NCBI GenBank assembly: GCA_025963265.1
Contig: JAOPUY010000548.1
Span: 1-10,301, forward strand
Source: Frankiales bacterium
Lineage (GTDB): Bacteria; Actinomycetota; Actinomycetes; Mycobacteriales; Jatrophihabitantaceae
Length of the DNA: 10,301 nt
Reading direction: 5' to 3'
Shown: one piece after another, positions 1-8,900 of the stretch
Layout: each line of letters begins with the position of its first letter
Position numbering within the stretch: the first letter of the stretch is position 1
Position numbers and translations under genes: made by a program
The notes under the pieces: generated by a model
Database searches by the model: none
Told to the model about the DNA's origin: nothing
The model's input: the letters and a program-made list of their open reading frames with translations, nothing else

Positions 1-1018
1 GCAGGCGCTGCGCGCCGCGGTTCCGGCGGCCGAGGACGTGCTGGTCGTCAACAATTGCGCGGCCGCGCTGGTGTTGGCCGTCACCGCGTTGAGCCGCGCC
101 GCCGGCGCGCGCGGGGCCAGCGCGGTGGCCGGCGCGGTGGCCGGGCCGGTGCTGATGAGCCGCGGCGAGTTGGTCGAGATCGGCGACGGCTTTCGGCTGC
201 CCGAGCTGATCGCGGCCACCGGAGTGCCGATCCGCGAAGTCGGCACGACTAACCGCACCTACCAGGCCGACTACGCCCGGGCCGTCACCGCTGACACGGT
301 CGCGATCGTCAAAATCCATCCGAGCAATTTCCGCATCGAGGGCTTCACCGCGCAGGTGAGCGTGGCCGAGTTGGCGGAATTGCCCTGCCCGTTGGTGGTC
401 GACCTCGGTAGCGGGCTGCTGTCCCCGGACGCCTTGCTGGCCGACGAGCCGGACGTGGCCACGACTCTGGCCGCTGGGGCCGACCTGGTCGTGTGCAGTG
501 GCGACAAGTTGCTCGGCGGGCCGCAAGCCGGCCTGATCTTCGGGCGGACTGAGCTCATCGAGCTATTGCGGCGGGATCCGCTGGCCCGCGCGCTGCGGGT
601 CGACAAGCTCACGCTGGCCGCGCTCGAGGCGAGCTTGGACGGCGGGCCGACCCCGACGTGGCAGTACCTGCACGCCGACGCGGGACGGCTTCGAGAGCGA
701 GCTCTCGCGGTGGCGGCTAGCTTGTCGTCCGCGTTGGCGGCCGAGGTCGTCGCGGTCGAGGGAGCGGTCGGGGGCGGCGGCGCGCCGGGGCTCGGCCTGC
801 CCGGTTGGGCGCTCGCCCTGGACGAGAAGTTCGCCGAGCCGCTGCGCACCGGTGAGCCGGCCGTCGTCGGCCGGGTCGAGGGCGGGCGCTGCCTGCTCGA
901 CCTGCGATGCGTGCCGGTCGAGCAGGATCCGCTGCTGGCGGCGGCGATTCTGGCCTCAGCCGCGTCGGTCGGCCCCGCTGCCGCGGCCGCAGCCAGCGCG
1001 ATCGTCGGGCCGGGCTGA
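1..1018 (+). CDS. selA: L-seryl-tRNA(Sec) selenium transferase SelA, 5'-truncated by window edge
   Basis: SelA is a pyridoxal-phosphate enzyme that converts Ser-tRNA(Sec) to Sec-tRNA(Sec) using selenophosphate, in the cytoplasm. The reading frame is open from base 2 to the TGA at 1016-1018 (338 codons visible). E. coli SelA has about 463 residues, so roughly the N-terminal quarter lies outside the window. Visible SelA signatures are VVNNCAAALVLA near the left edge, the SRGELVEIGDGFRLPE block, EVGTTNRTY, KIHPSNFRIEGF, and the PLP-lysine motif SGDKLLGGPQAGLI, whose Lys is encoded at 506-508. The third position of the NNNAA-type motif is Cys here; I cannot judge how common that is. selB follows 4 bases after the stop, so the two are almost certainly co-transcribed and translationally coupled. 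An internal GTG or CTG start near base 38 is not credible because the conserved family sequence continues to the edge. Confidence 0.96.
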   Translation, partial: QALRAAVPAAEDVLVVNNCAAALVLAVTALSRAAGARGASAVAGAVAGPVLMSRGELVEIGDGFRLPELIAATGVPIREVGTTNRTYQADYARAVTADTVAIVKIHPSNFRIEGFTAQVSVAELAELPCPLVVDLGSGLLSPDALLADEPDVATTLAAGADLVVCSGDKLLGGPQAGLIFGRTELIELLRRDPLARALRVDKLTLAALEASLDGGPTPTWQYLHADAGRLRERALAVAASLSSALAAEVVAVEGAVGGGGAPGLGLPGWALALDEKFAEPLRTGEPAVVGRVEGGRCLLDLRCVPVEQDPLLAAAILASAASVGPAAAAAASAIVGPG

Positions 1019-1022
1019 GGCC

Positions 1023-2834
1023 ATGCGGGTGATAGCCACCGCCGGTCACGTCGACCACGGCAAGTCGACGTTGGTGCGGGCGCTGACCGGCATGGAGCCA
1101 GACCGCTGGGCCGAGGAACGCCGACGGGGTATGACGATCGACCTCGGCTTCGCCTGGACGACCCTGGACGACGGCGAACAACTCGCGTTCGTCGACGTGC
1201 CCGGGCATCACCGGTTTCTGTCCAACATGCTCGCCGGCGTCGGGCCGGCGCCGGCCGTGCTGTTCGTGGTCTCGGCCGATGAAGGGTGGCGGCGCCAGAG
1301 CGAGGAGCACCTGGCCGCGGTCGACGCGCTGGGGATCCGCACTGGCCTGTTGGCGGTGACCCGAAGCGATCTGGCCGATCCAGCGCCGGCGTTGGCTCAG
1401 GCCCGGCAGCGGATCGCCCGATCCGGCCTGGGCGAGGTGGCGGCGGTGCCGGTCTCGGGGCTCACCGGTCAGGGGCTCGGCGAGTTGCGCGCCGCGCTGG
1501 CGCGCACGGTCGCCACCCTCCCACCGCCCCGGGTCGATGGTCCGGTGCGGCTCTGGGTCGACCGGGCGTTCACCGTGGCCGGCAGCGGAACCGTGGTGAC
1601 CGCGACGCTGGACGCCGGCGCTATCGAGGCCCACGACACCTTCGAACTGCGCGGCCGAGCGGTCAGCCTGCGCAACATTCAGGCGCTGGGACAGGACGTC
1701 GACCGGGTGGAAGCGGTCTCCCGCGTCGCGCTGAATCTGCGCGGGGTGGCGCGGGCCGAGGTCGGACGGGGGGACGCGCTGCTCACTCCCGGCGGCTGGC
1801 AGCACAGCGCCAGCGTCGACTGCCATTGCACGCTACTGGCGCCGGCCGAGTCGAGCGGGCGCCGCGAACCGGTGACGCTGACTGGCGATCTCGTCTTGCA
1901 CTTGGGCTCGAGCGCGGTTGCGGTTCGGGCCCGAGTCCTGGGCGATGACCTGGTGCGGCTGCAGTTGGCCCGCCCGCTTCCGGTCCGTCCGGGCGATCGC
2001 GCCGTGCTCCGCGACCCGGGACGTCAGCAGGTCGTCGCGGCGGTGCGGCTGCTCGACGTCGACCCGCCGCCGCTGACGCGGCGCGGTGCGGCCAAGCGGC
2101 GGGTCGAGCAACTCGAGGAGCGACGAGCCGCCGAGAGCCGGGGGCCCGGCGAGTTGTTGCGCCTGGAGGTGGCCCGGCGCGGCTTCGTCCAACGCGGGCA
2201 GCTCGTTCGGCTCGGCATCCCGCTGCTGGACACCTCGTCGGTGCGCGAGGTCGGAGACTGGCTGATCGACAACGGCACGTGGACGCGCTGGCGCATCGGC
2301 GCGGCCGAAGCGGTCGCGGGCTATTTGGCCGATCATCCGGCCGAGCCGGGTCTGTCCGTCGAGGAGCTGCGCCAGGCCATCGAGGTCCCCGATCGGGCGT
2401 TGCTGGCGCCGTTGCTGGCCGACGCCGGCCTGCAGACCCGGGCCGGTCGGGCGATGCCGCCGGGCTATCGACCCCGAATCGAGGAGGCCGAGCGGGCGTT
2501 CGAGTCCTTGCGGGACCACCTGCGCGATCGCCCATTCGCCGCGCCTGAGCGCGGCGAATTGGACCAGCTCGGGCTCGGGCCGCGCGAGCTGGCCGTGCTC
2601 GCGGCGGCGGGCCGGATCGTCCGCTTGAGCGCCGACATCGTGCTATTGGCTGACGCGCCCGCCCGCGCCCGGGCCGAGTTAGCCGAGCTGGCCCAGCCTT
2701 TCTCGACTAGCCAGGCCCGCATCGCGCTCGGCGCGACCCGCCGGGTCACCATTCCGCTGTTGGAATTCTTGGACGAGGACGGGGCGACCCGGCGCCTGGA
2801 CGGCACGCTGCGCGAGGTCCTCCCGCCGAGCTGA
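1023..2834 (+). CDS. selB: Selenocysteine-specific elongation factor SelB
   Basis: SelB is a 603-residue GTPase that carries Sec-tRNA(Sec) to the ribosome and binds the SECIS hairpin of selenoprotein mRNAs. The translational-GTPase domain has the P-loop GHVDHGKST (residues 8-16), switch-I Thr38 in RRGMTIDLG, and the G3 motif DVPGH (58-62). The G4 motif is TRSD (113-116) rather than the NKxD of EF-Tu; E. coli SelB also departs from it (TKAD). A beta-barrel domain II begins near 172 ([19 protein letters not shown]). The C-terminal third, from about 400, has the length and charge expected of the winged-helix repeats that bind SECIS RNA, ending with a unit around 565-600. The start ATG at 1023 is chosen because [15 protein letters not shown] is the usual SelB N-terminus. 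The frame is open further upstream, but only as antisense-free shadow of selA. The GAGG overlapping the selA stop lies only 2 bases before the ATG, which favours translational coupling. Confidence 0.96.
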   Translation: MRVIATAGHVDHGKSTLVRALTGMEPDRWAEERRRGMTIDLGFAWTTLDDGEQLAFVDVPGHHRFLSNMLAGVGPAPAVLFVVSADEGWRRQSEEHLAAVDALGIRTGLLAVTRSDLADPAPALAQARQRIARSGLGEVAAVPVSGLTGQGLGELRAALARTVATLPPPRVDGPVRLWVDRAFTVAGSGTVVTATLDAGAIEAHDTFELRGRAVSLRNIQALGQDVDRVEAVSRVALNLRGVARAEVGRGDALLTPGGWQHSASVDCHCTLLAPAESSGRREPVTLTGDLVLHLGSSAVAVRARVLGDDLVRLQLARPLPVRPGDRAVLRDPGRQQVVAAVRLLDVDPPPLTRRGAAKRRVEQLEERRAAESRGPGELLRLEVARRGFVQRGQLVRLGIPLLDTSSVREVGDWLIDNGTWTRWRIGAAEAVAGYLADHPAEPGLSVEELRQAIEVPDRALLAPLLADAGLQTRAGRAMPPGYRPRIEEAERAFESLRDHLRDRPFAAPERGELDQLGLGPRELAVLAAAGRIVRLSADIVLLADAPARARAELAELAQPFSTSQARIALGATRRVTIPLLEFLDEDGATRRLDGTLREVLPPS

Positions 2835-2850
2835 CTGCCAGCGCAGCGAG

Positions 2851-2887
2851 TTCAGAGGGTCCCAGCGGTTCAACGGGTCCCAGCGGT

Positions 2888-2899
<12 letters not shown>
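2851..2899. repeat. 18-bp tandem repeat (about 2.7 copies) at the selB/ftsH convergent junction
   Basis: Units start at 2851, 2869 and 2887. Units one and two differ at two positions (TTCAGAGGGTCCCAGCGG and TTCAACGGGTCCCAGCGG), and the third breaks off as TTCAGAGGGTCTTAG inside the end of ftsH. On the ftsH strand each unit carries a TGA in the ftsH frame. The block fills most of the 53 bases between the selB and ftsH stop codons. It makes no strong hairpin; the only nearby stem is a 4-bp CTGC/GCAG at 2835-2846. It looks like a slippage or tandem duplication of the ftsH 3' end rather than a terminator. Confidence 0.85.
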
Positions 2900-4792
<1,893 letters not shown>

Positions 4793-4798
4793 GCAACC

Positions 4799-4828
4799 AG
4801 GCTACGTTGGCACGGTTCCAGCGGTCCA
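4799..4828 (-). promoter_or_regulatory. Possible leaderless promoter of ftsH
   Basis: On the minus strand a TAGCCT hexamer (4804-4799) fits the actinobacterial TANNNT -10 pattern. It sits exactly 7-12 bases before the A of the ftsH ATG, where a -10 box belongs if transcription starts at that A. A TGGACC (4828-4823; four of six match TTGACA) lies 18 bases further upstream. No purine-rich ribosome binding site precedes the ATG, which agrees with a leaderless mRNA, a common arrangement in actinobacteria. The call rests on spacing and motif only. Confidence 0.4.
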
Positions 4829-4902
4829 TCACTCGTAGCGGCGCCTCGGGCGGGTTCGCCGCCACCGCGCTGTCGAGGACGACGCCGAGCCCGACTAGTC
4901 GA

Positions 4903-4926
4903 GCGTGATTGATATCTTGATCACGC
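4903..4926. promoter_or_regulatory. 24-bp palindrome, likely operator, upstream of the GAF-ANTAR gene
   Basis: Perfect 7-bp arms GCGTGAT (4903-4909) and ATCACGC (4920-4926) flank a 10-base centre, TGATATCTTG. This is the most AT-rich spot in the ftsH/GAF-ANTAR gap. The centre contains TATCTT (4913-4918), which fits an actinobacterial -10 TANNNT and would start transcription near 4925. No convincing -35 is seen. The symmetry and its position over the candidate -10 suggest a binding site for a dimeric repressor. A hairpin in RNA is the alternative reading. Confidence 0.45.
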
Positions 4927-4936
4927 AGCCGATCAG

Positions 4937-4979
4937 CGTCCCGAAGTGCGGGCTCCGCGGTCGATTCACGAACGGGACG
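4937..4979 (+). promoter_or_regulatory. Possible RBS-masking hairpin in the GAF-ANTAR leader
   Basis: CGTCCCG (4937-4943) is perfectly complementary to CGGGACG (4973-4979). The latter contains the only Shine-Dalgarno-like run, GGGACGG (4974-4980), 6 bases before the ATG at 4987. Pairing would close a 29-base loop and hide the ribosome binding site. A smaller GCGG/CCGC hairpin can form inside the loop. A 7-bp complement at this distance is not rare in high-G+C DNA, so this is tentative. Confidence 0.3.
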
Positions 4980-4986
4980 GTCAGTT

Positions 4987-5709
4987 ATGGGCGCAGCCGC
5001 CGAGTTCGACGTCGCCAAGGTCTTCGCGCAGGTCGCGCGCGACATCGCGCATCACGAGGACTTGGTCAGCACCCGCCAACACATCGTCTCGCTGGCCCGC
5101 AGCTCGCTCAACGGCCTGGGCGCCTCCGTCTGGCACCTCAAGCCCAATGACCAGATGACGCTGGACGCCGCGACCGGAGAGCCGTTCCTGCCGGTGATTG
5201 AGCGGATCCTGGCCGAGCACCCCGACGGGCCGTCCTGGCAGTCGCTGCATTCTGGTCAGATCGTGGTGAGCCCGAACCTCACGGTGGAGACCCGCTGGCC
5301 GGCGTACGTGCGCGCTCTGCTGGCCGAGACCCCGGTGCGCTCGGCGGTGTCCTACCCGCTGACTAGCGAGGACAGCAACCTCGGCGTGCTCTCGGTGTAC
5401 TCCGAGGAGCCCGGGCACTTCACCGAGCCGCTGGTCCAGATGGGCGCGATCTACGCCGCGCACGCCGCGCTCGCCATGGAGAAGGCGTTCATGCAGGATC
5501 GCGCGACGAATTTGCAAGCCGCGCTGGCCAGCAATCGCCGGATCGGCATGGCCATCGGCATCCTGATGAACGCCGACCGGCTGACCGAGGGACAGGCCTT
5601 CGACCTGCTTCGCGTCGCCTCGCAGAACCTGCATCGCAAGGTGGCCGACGTCGCCGAGGATGTCGTGCTGGCCGGGGTGCTGCCGACCTGGGAGCTGCGG
5701 CTAGCCTGA
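4987..5709 (+). CDS. GAF and ANTAR domain-containing transcription antitermination regulator
   Basis: This is a 240-residue cytoplasmic regulator with no membrane segment. An N-terminal GAF-type sensor domain spans about 12-168; its core strands include SVWHLKP, SAVSYPLTS and LGVLSVYSE. It is followed by an ANTAR RNA-binding domain at about 174-233, recognised by ASNRRIGMAIGILM, the central TEGQAFDLLRVASQN and the final HRKVADVAEDVV. ANTAR proteins bind paired stem-loops in nascent mRNA and prevent transcription termination. GAF-ANTAR fusions are abundant in actinobacteria and their ligands are mostly unknown. No receiver-domain Asp is present, so control by phosphorylation as in EutV-type proteins is not expected; ligand or redox sensing through GAF is more likely (inference). 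The start ATG at 4987 has GGGACGG 6 bases upstream. The gene stands alone, divergent from ftsH. Confidence 0.93.
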   Translation: MGAAAEFDVAKVFAQVARDIAHHEDLVSTRQHIVSLARSSLNGLGASVWHLKPNDQMTLDAATGEPFLPVIERILAEHPDGPSWQSLHSGQIVVSPNLTVETRWPAYVRALLAETPVRSAVSYPLTSEDSNLGVLSVYSEEPGHFTEPLVQMGAIYAAHAALAMEKAFMQDRATNLQAALASNRRIGMAIGILMNADRLTEGQAFDLLRVASQNLHRKVADVAEDVVLAGVLPTWELRLA

Positions 5710-5719
5710 CGGCCGCCCG

Positions 5720-5733
5720 CCGCCAGCCGGCGG
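5720..5733 (+). terminator. Weak stem-loop just after the GAF-ANTAR stop codon
   Basis: CCGCC (5720-5724) and GGCGG (5729-5733) form a 5-bp stem with a 4-base loop, 10 bases after the TGA at 5707-5709. There is no T-tract. It might act as a tail-less terminator or protect the 3' end, but GC-rich background can produce such stems by chance. Confidence 0.2.
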
Positions 5734-5755
5734 ATGAGCCCGGACCGAATCGCTC

Positions 5756-5780
5756 AGATCGGTCTGGGCGCCGCCGATCT
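5756..5780 (+). terminator. Candidate terminator stem-loop after the GAF-ANTAR gene
   Basis: AGATCGG (5756-5762) and CCGATCT (5774-5780) make a perfect 7-bp stem around an 11-base loop that itself contains GGCGCC. It lies 47 bases after the GAF-ANTAR stop and before the AT-rich promoter-like stretch. No run of Ts follows, so it would be a U-tail-less terminator of the kind proposed for actinobacteria. A protein-binding site is the alternative. Confidence 0.35.
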
Positions 5781-5854
5781 TGGCGACAACGAGTCCAACT
5801 CTTGGCTCACTTTAGGTAACAAGATGATTACTTTACGTCGGTAAGCGGCGAACG

Positions 5855-5873
5855 GTGGTCAAGAGCCGACCAC
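5855..5873. promoter_or_regulatory. Inverted repeat GTGGTC-N7-GACCAC, possible operator
   Basis: Perfect 6-bp arms (5855-5860 and 5868-5873) are separated by 7 bases. The site lies immediately upstream of the candidate -10 TATGTT at 5881-5886, where the -35 region would be. It could bind a dimeric activator or repressor of the secreted-protein gene. The just-upstream stretch 5811-5846 is unusually AT-rich for this genome and repeats an ACTTTA...GGTAA pattern twice. Confidence 0.35.
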
Positions 5874-5880
5874 GTCAATA

Positions 5881-5886
5881 TATGTT
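5881..5886 (+). promoter_or_regulatory. Possible -10 box of the secreted-protein gene
   Basis: TATGTT fits the actinobacterial -10 pattern TANNNT and sits in the AT-rich string CAATATATGTTT. It would give a transcript starting near 5893 with a leader of about 49 bases. No good TTGACA-like -35 is present at 16-19 bases, so the promoter may need an activator or an alternative sigma factor. Confidence 0.3.
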
Positions 5887-5901
5887 TCGTGTTAAGTCAG
5901 T

Positions 5902-5935
5902 TCGGGGCGCAGCTCCGATGCGGCAACTCGGGGGA
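5902..5935 (+). promoter_or_regulatory. Leader RNA with two mutually exclusive hairpins and the RBS
   Basis: TCGGGGC (5902-5908) can pair with GCTCCGA (5912-5918): 7 bp, one G-U, triloop GCA. The same CTCCGA (5913-5918) can instead pair with TCGGGG (5928-5933): 6 bp, one G-U, 9-base loop. The second pairing covers the Shine-Dalgarno run GGGGGA (5930-5935) that decides the start at 5942. The TCGGGG string is thus present twice around one shared complement, so one fold frees the RBS and the other hides it. Folding is read by eye only. Confidence 0.35.
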
Positions 5936-5941
5936 ATGTCA

Positions 5942-8900
5942 ATGCGCGCACGGTTCTGCTTCGGCCGAAAGGCCACCGCCGGCGCGGCCGCGTCCGCGCT
6001 GGTCGCCAGCGTCCTGGCCGCCATCGTGATCGCCGCACCCTCGGCCTCGGCCGTGCCCGGCCCGATCCTCGCCCGCGCGGCCGGCAACGTCACCGCCGAC
6101 GCGCTTCCCACCGCTCAGATCGACGGGGTGGCGTGGTCGCAGGCCATTCTCGGTGACACCGTCTACGTGGGCGGCAGCTTCGCCAACGCCCGACCGGCCG
6201 GGGTGGCCTTGAACGGCGTCGGCTCGGAGGCTCGCACCAACCTGATGTCGTACACCCTTTCGACCGGCGTCATGACCTCGTGGGCGCCGAACGTCAACGG
6301 CGCCATCAAGGCGGTCACGCTCTCGCCCGACCACTCGCGGCTCTACATCGGCGGCTCCTTCACGACGGTGAACGGGGCGACGCATAACCGCATCGCGGCC
6401 TTCGACACCGCGACCGGGGCGCTTATCAGCACCTTCGCCCCGAACGTCGACGCCACGGTGAACGCGATCGCCGCGACCGACACCACCGTCTACGTCGGCG
6501 GGCTGTTCTCCAAGGGCGACGGCAACGCCCGCGGCCGGTTGGCCGCCTTCACCGCGGCCACCGGCGCCGTGACCACCTGGAACCCGAACGCCGACTACAA
6601 CGTCGCGGCGGTGCTCATCAGCCCGGACGGCACCCGGGTTTACGCCGGCGGCGCCTTCCAGAACGTCGGCGGCCAGGCCGAGTACGGGCTCGTCGCCACC
6701 GACGCCACCACCGGCGCCGTGGTGAACTGGCCGGTCAACCTGACCGTTCAGGACGCCGGGCAGAACGCCGGCATCACCAGCCTGAGCACCGACGGCACGA
6801 ACATCTACGGCACCGGTTACGTCTTCGGCGCGGGCGGCAACTTGGAGGGCGCGTTCAACGCCAACCCGACCACCGGCGCCATCAACTGGATCGAGAGCTG
6901 CCACGGCGACACCTATGACTCCTACGAGATGGCCAACACCGTTTACGTCGTGAGCCACGAGCACTTCTGCGGCGACGTCGGCGCGTTCCCCCAGACCAGC
7001 CCGACCTGGACCTTTCAGCACACCACGGCTTTCACCGTCCAGGCCACCGGAACGCTGGGGCACAATCCGTACGGCGGCTACACCGACTGGTTCGGCACGC
7101 CGAGCCCGTCCCAGCTCAACTGGTACCCGGACATGACCGTCGGCAGCTACACCGGTCAGAGCCAGTCGGCCTGGACCGTGACCGGCAACGGCCAATACCT
7201 CGTCGAGGGCGGCGAGTTCCCGACCGTCAACGGCGCCGCGCAACAGGGTCTCGTTCGTTTCGCGGTGCCCGCCATCGCCCCGAACAAGCAGGGGCCGCGG
7301 GTCAGCGGCAGCAACTTCGTGCCGAATGTGGTGTCGTTGAGCCCCGGCGTGGTGCGGGTCTCCTTCCCGCTCAACTACGACCGCGACGACAAGACGCTGA
7401 ACTACACCGTCACGCGCACCCTCAACGGGGTGAAGACCACGGTCTACACCCTCACCGCCGACTCGGAGTTCTGGAACCGCCCGAACGTCGGCTTCACAGA
7501 CACCACCGTGCCTCCCGGCAGCACCGTCAGCTACAAGCTGGCCGCGGCCGATGACGATCTGAACACCGTGACCGGCAACTCCGCGTCCATCACGCTGCCC
7601 ATCGGCACCGCCGCCCCGCTGAGCCAATACGCCCAGGACGTCGAGGCCGACGGGGCCAGCCACTACTGGCGATTCGACGAGTCCAGCGGCAGCACCGGCT
7701 ATGACTGGGCCGGTTACGACGATCTGAGCGTGGGCTCCGGGGTGACCGACGGCGCGACCGGGGCCATCCTCGCCAGCAGCGACACCGCCGCCACCTTCGA
7801 CTCGAGCGCGGTCGACGTCAACAAGGCCAACACCGGCTTCGCGGTCGACCCCACGGCGATCTCCGGACCGGACACCTTCACCGAGGAGGCCTGGTTCCAG
7901 ACCACGTCGTCCACGGGCGGCAAGATCGTCGGCTTCGGCGACTCGAGCACCGGCAACAGCTCGAACTACGACCGCCACATCTACATGGACGCCAGCGGCA
8001 AGGTCTACTTCGGGGTCTACACCGGCAACACGGTGACCATCGGCACCCCGACCGCCTACAACGACGGCCACTGGCACTACGTCGTGGCCTCGATGGACGC
8101 CAACGGAATGACGTTGTACGTCGATGGAAAGCGGATCGGCCGCAACGCCGGCGTGACCGCCGGTCAGGCCTACACCGGCTATTGGCGGATCGGCGGCGAC
8201 TCCTCCTGGAGCGGCGCCAACTATTTCAACGGCGCCATCGACGACGTCGCGATCTACCCGACCGCGATCTCGCTGGCCACCGTGCAGAAGCACTTCATCG
8301 ACGCCGGCGGCAGCCTGCCGGTGGCCGCCCCGGTCCCGACCGACAGCTACGGCCAAGCCGTCTACGCCAGCCAGCCCGACCTCTACTACCGATTGGACGA
8401 CACGACCGGCACGACCGCGGTCGACTCCTCGGGCAACGCGAACAACGGCGTCTACAACGGCGGCGAGCTCCTCGGCGTCGCCAGCCCGGTCAGCGGCCTC
8501 ACGGGCACCGCGGCCACCTTCGACGGCGCCGCCGGGACGCTGGCCTCGGGGGCCCAGGTGCCCGCGCCGTCGGTCTACACCGAGGAACTCTGGTTCAACA
8601 CGAGCACCCACGCCGGCGGCAAGCTGATCGGCTTCGGCAACGAGCAGGACGGCCTCAGCACCAACTACGACCGCCACGTCTACATGGACGACGACGGCCA
8701 GTTGGAGTTCGGCACCTACAGCGGTCAGGAGAACCTGGCCACCTCACCGCTGACCTACAACGACGGCAAATGGCATTACCTGGTCGCGACCCAGGGTTCG
8801 GACGGCATGAAGCTCTACGTCGACGACGCGCTGGTGGCCACCAATCCGCAGGCCCAGGCCCAGGCCAACACCGGCTACTGGCGGATCGGCGGCGACGCGG

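Noticed and set aside
852..1022. A 57-residue upstream extension of selB.
   Set aside because: It overlaps the selA C-terminus in another frame. SelB proteins begin at [14 protein letters not shown], matching the ATG at 1023.
717..1826. A 369-residue minus-strand frame across the selA/selB junction.
   Set aside because: It is antisense to two well recognised genes, has Arg/Pro-rich low-complexity sequence and shows no domain. It is a GC-bias shadow.
2835..2887. A tRNA-Sec (selC) gene or strong bidirectional terminator between selB and ftsH.
   Set aside because: The gap is only 53 bases, occupied mostly by the 18-bp repeat. There is no cloverleaf and no stem longer than 4 bp.
5893..5941. A canonical ANTAR-target RNA (two hexaloop stems with A1 and G4) or a known riboswitch in the leader of the secreted gene.
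   Set aside because: The stems found have 3-base and 9-base loops, and no known riboswitch core sequence is recognisable by eye.
5882..5941. Earlier in-frame starts at 5882, 5918 or 5936 for the secreted protein.
   Set aside because: 5936 is only 1 base from the GGGGG run; 5882 and 5918 lack a suitable RBS and would bury the signal peptide behind extra polar residues. ATG 5942 has GGGGGA at proper spacing.
5939..8677. A 912-residue open frame on the minus strand opposite the secreted-protein gene.
   Set aside because: Its composition (repeated V, G, A, D, R with no domain) is the reverse image of C-ending codons in the plus-strand gene. The plus strand shows clear signal peptide, LamG and PKD homology.
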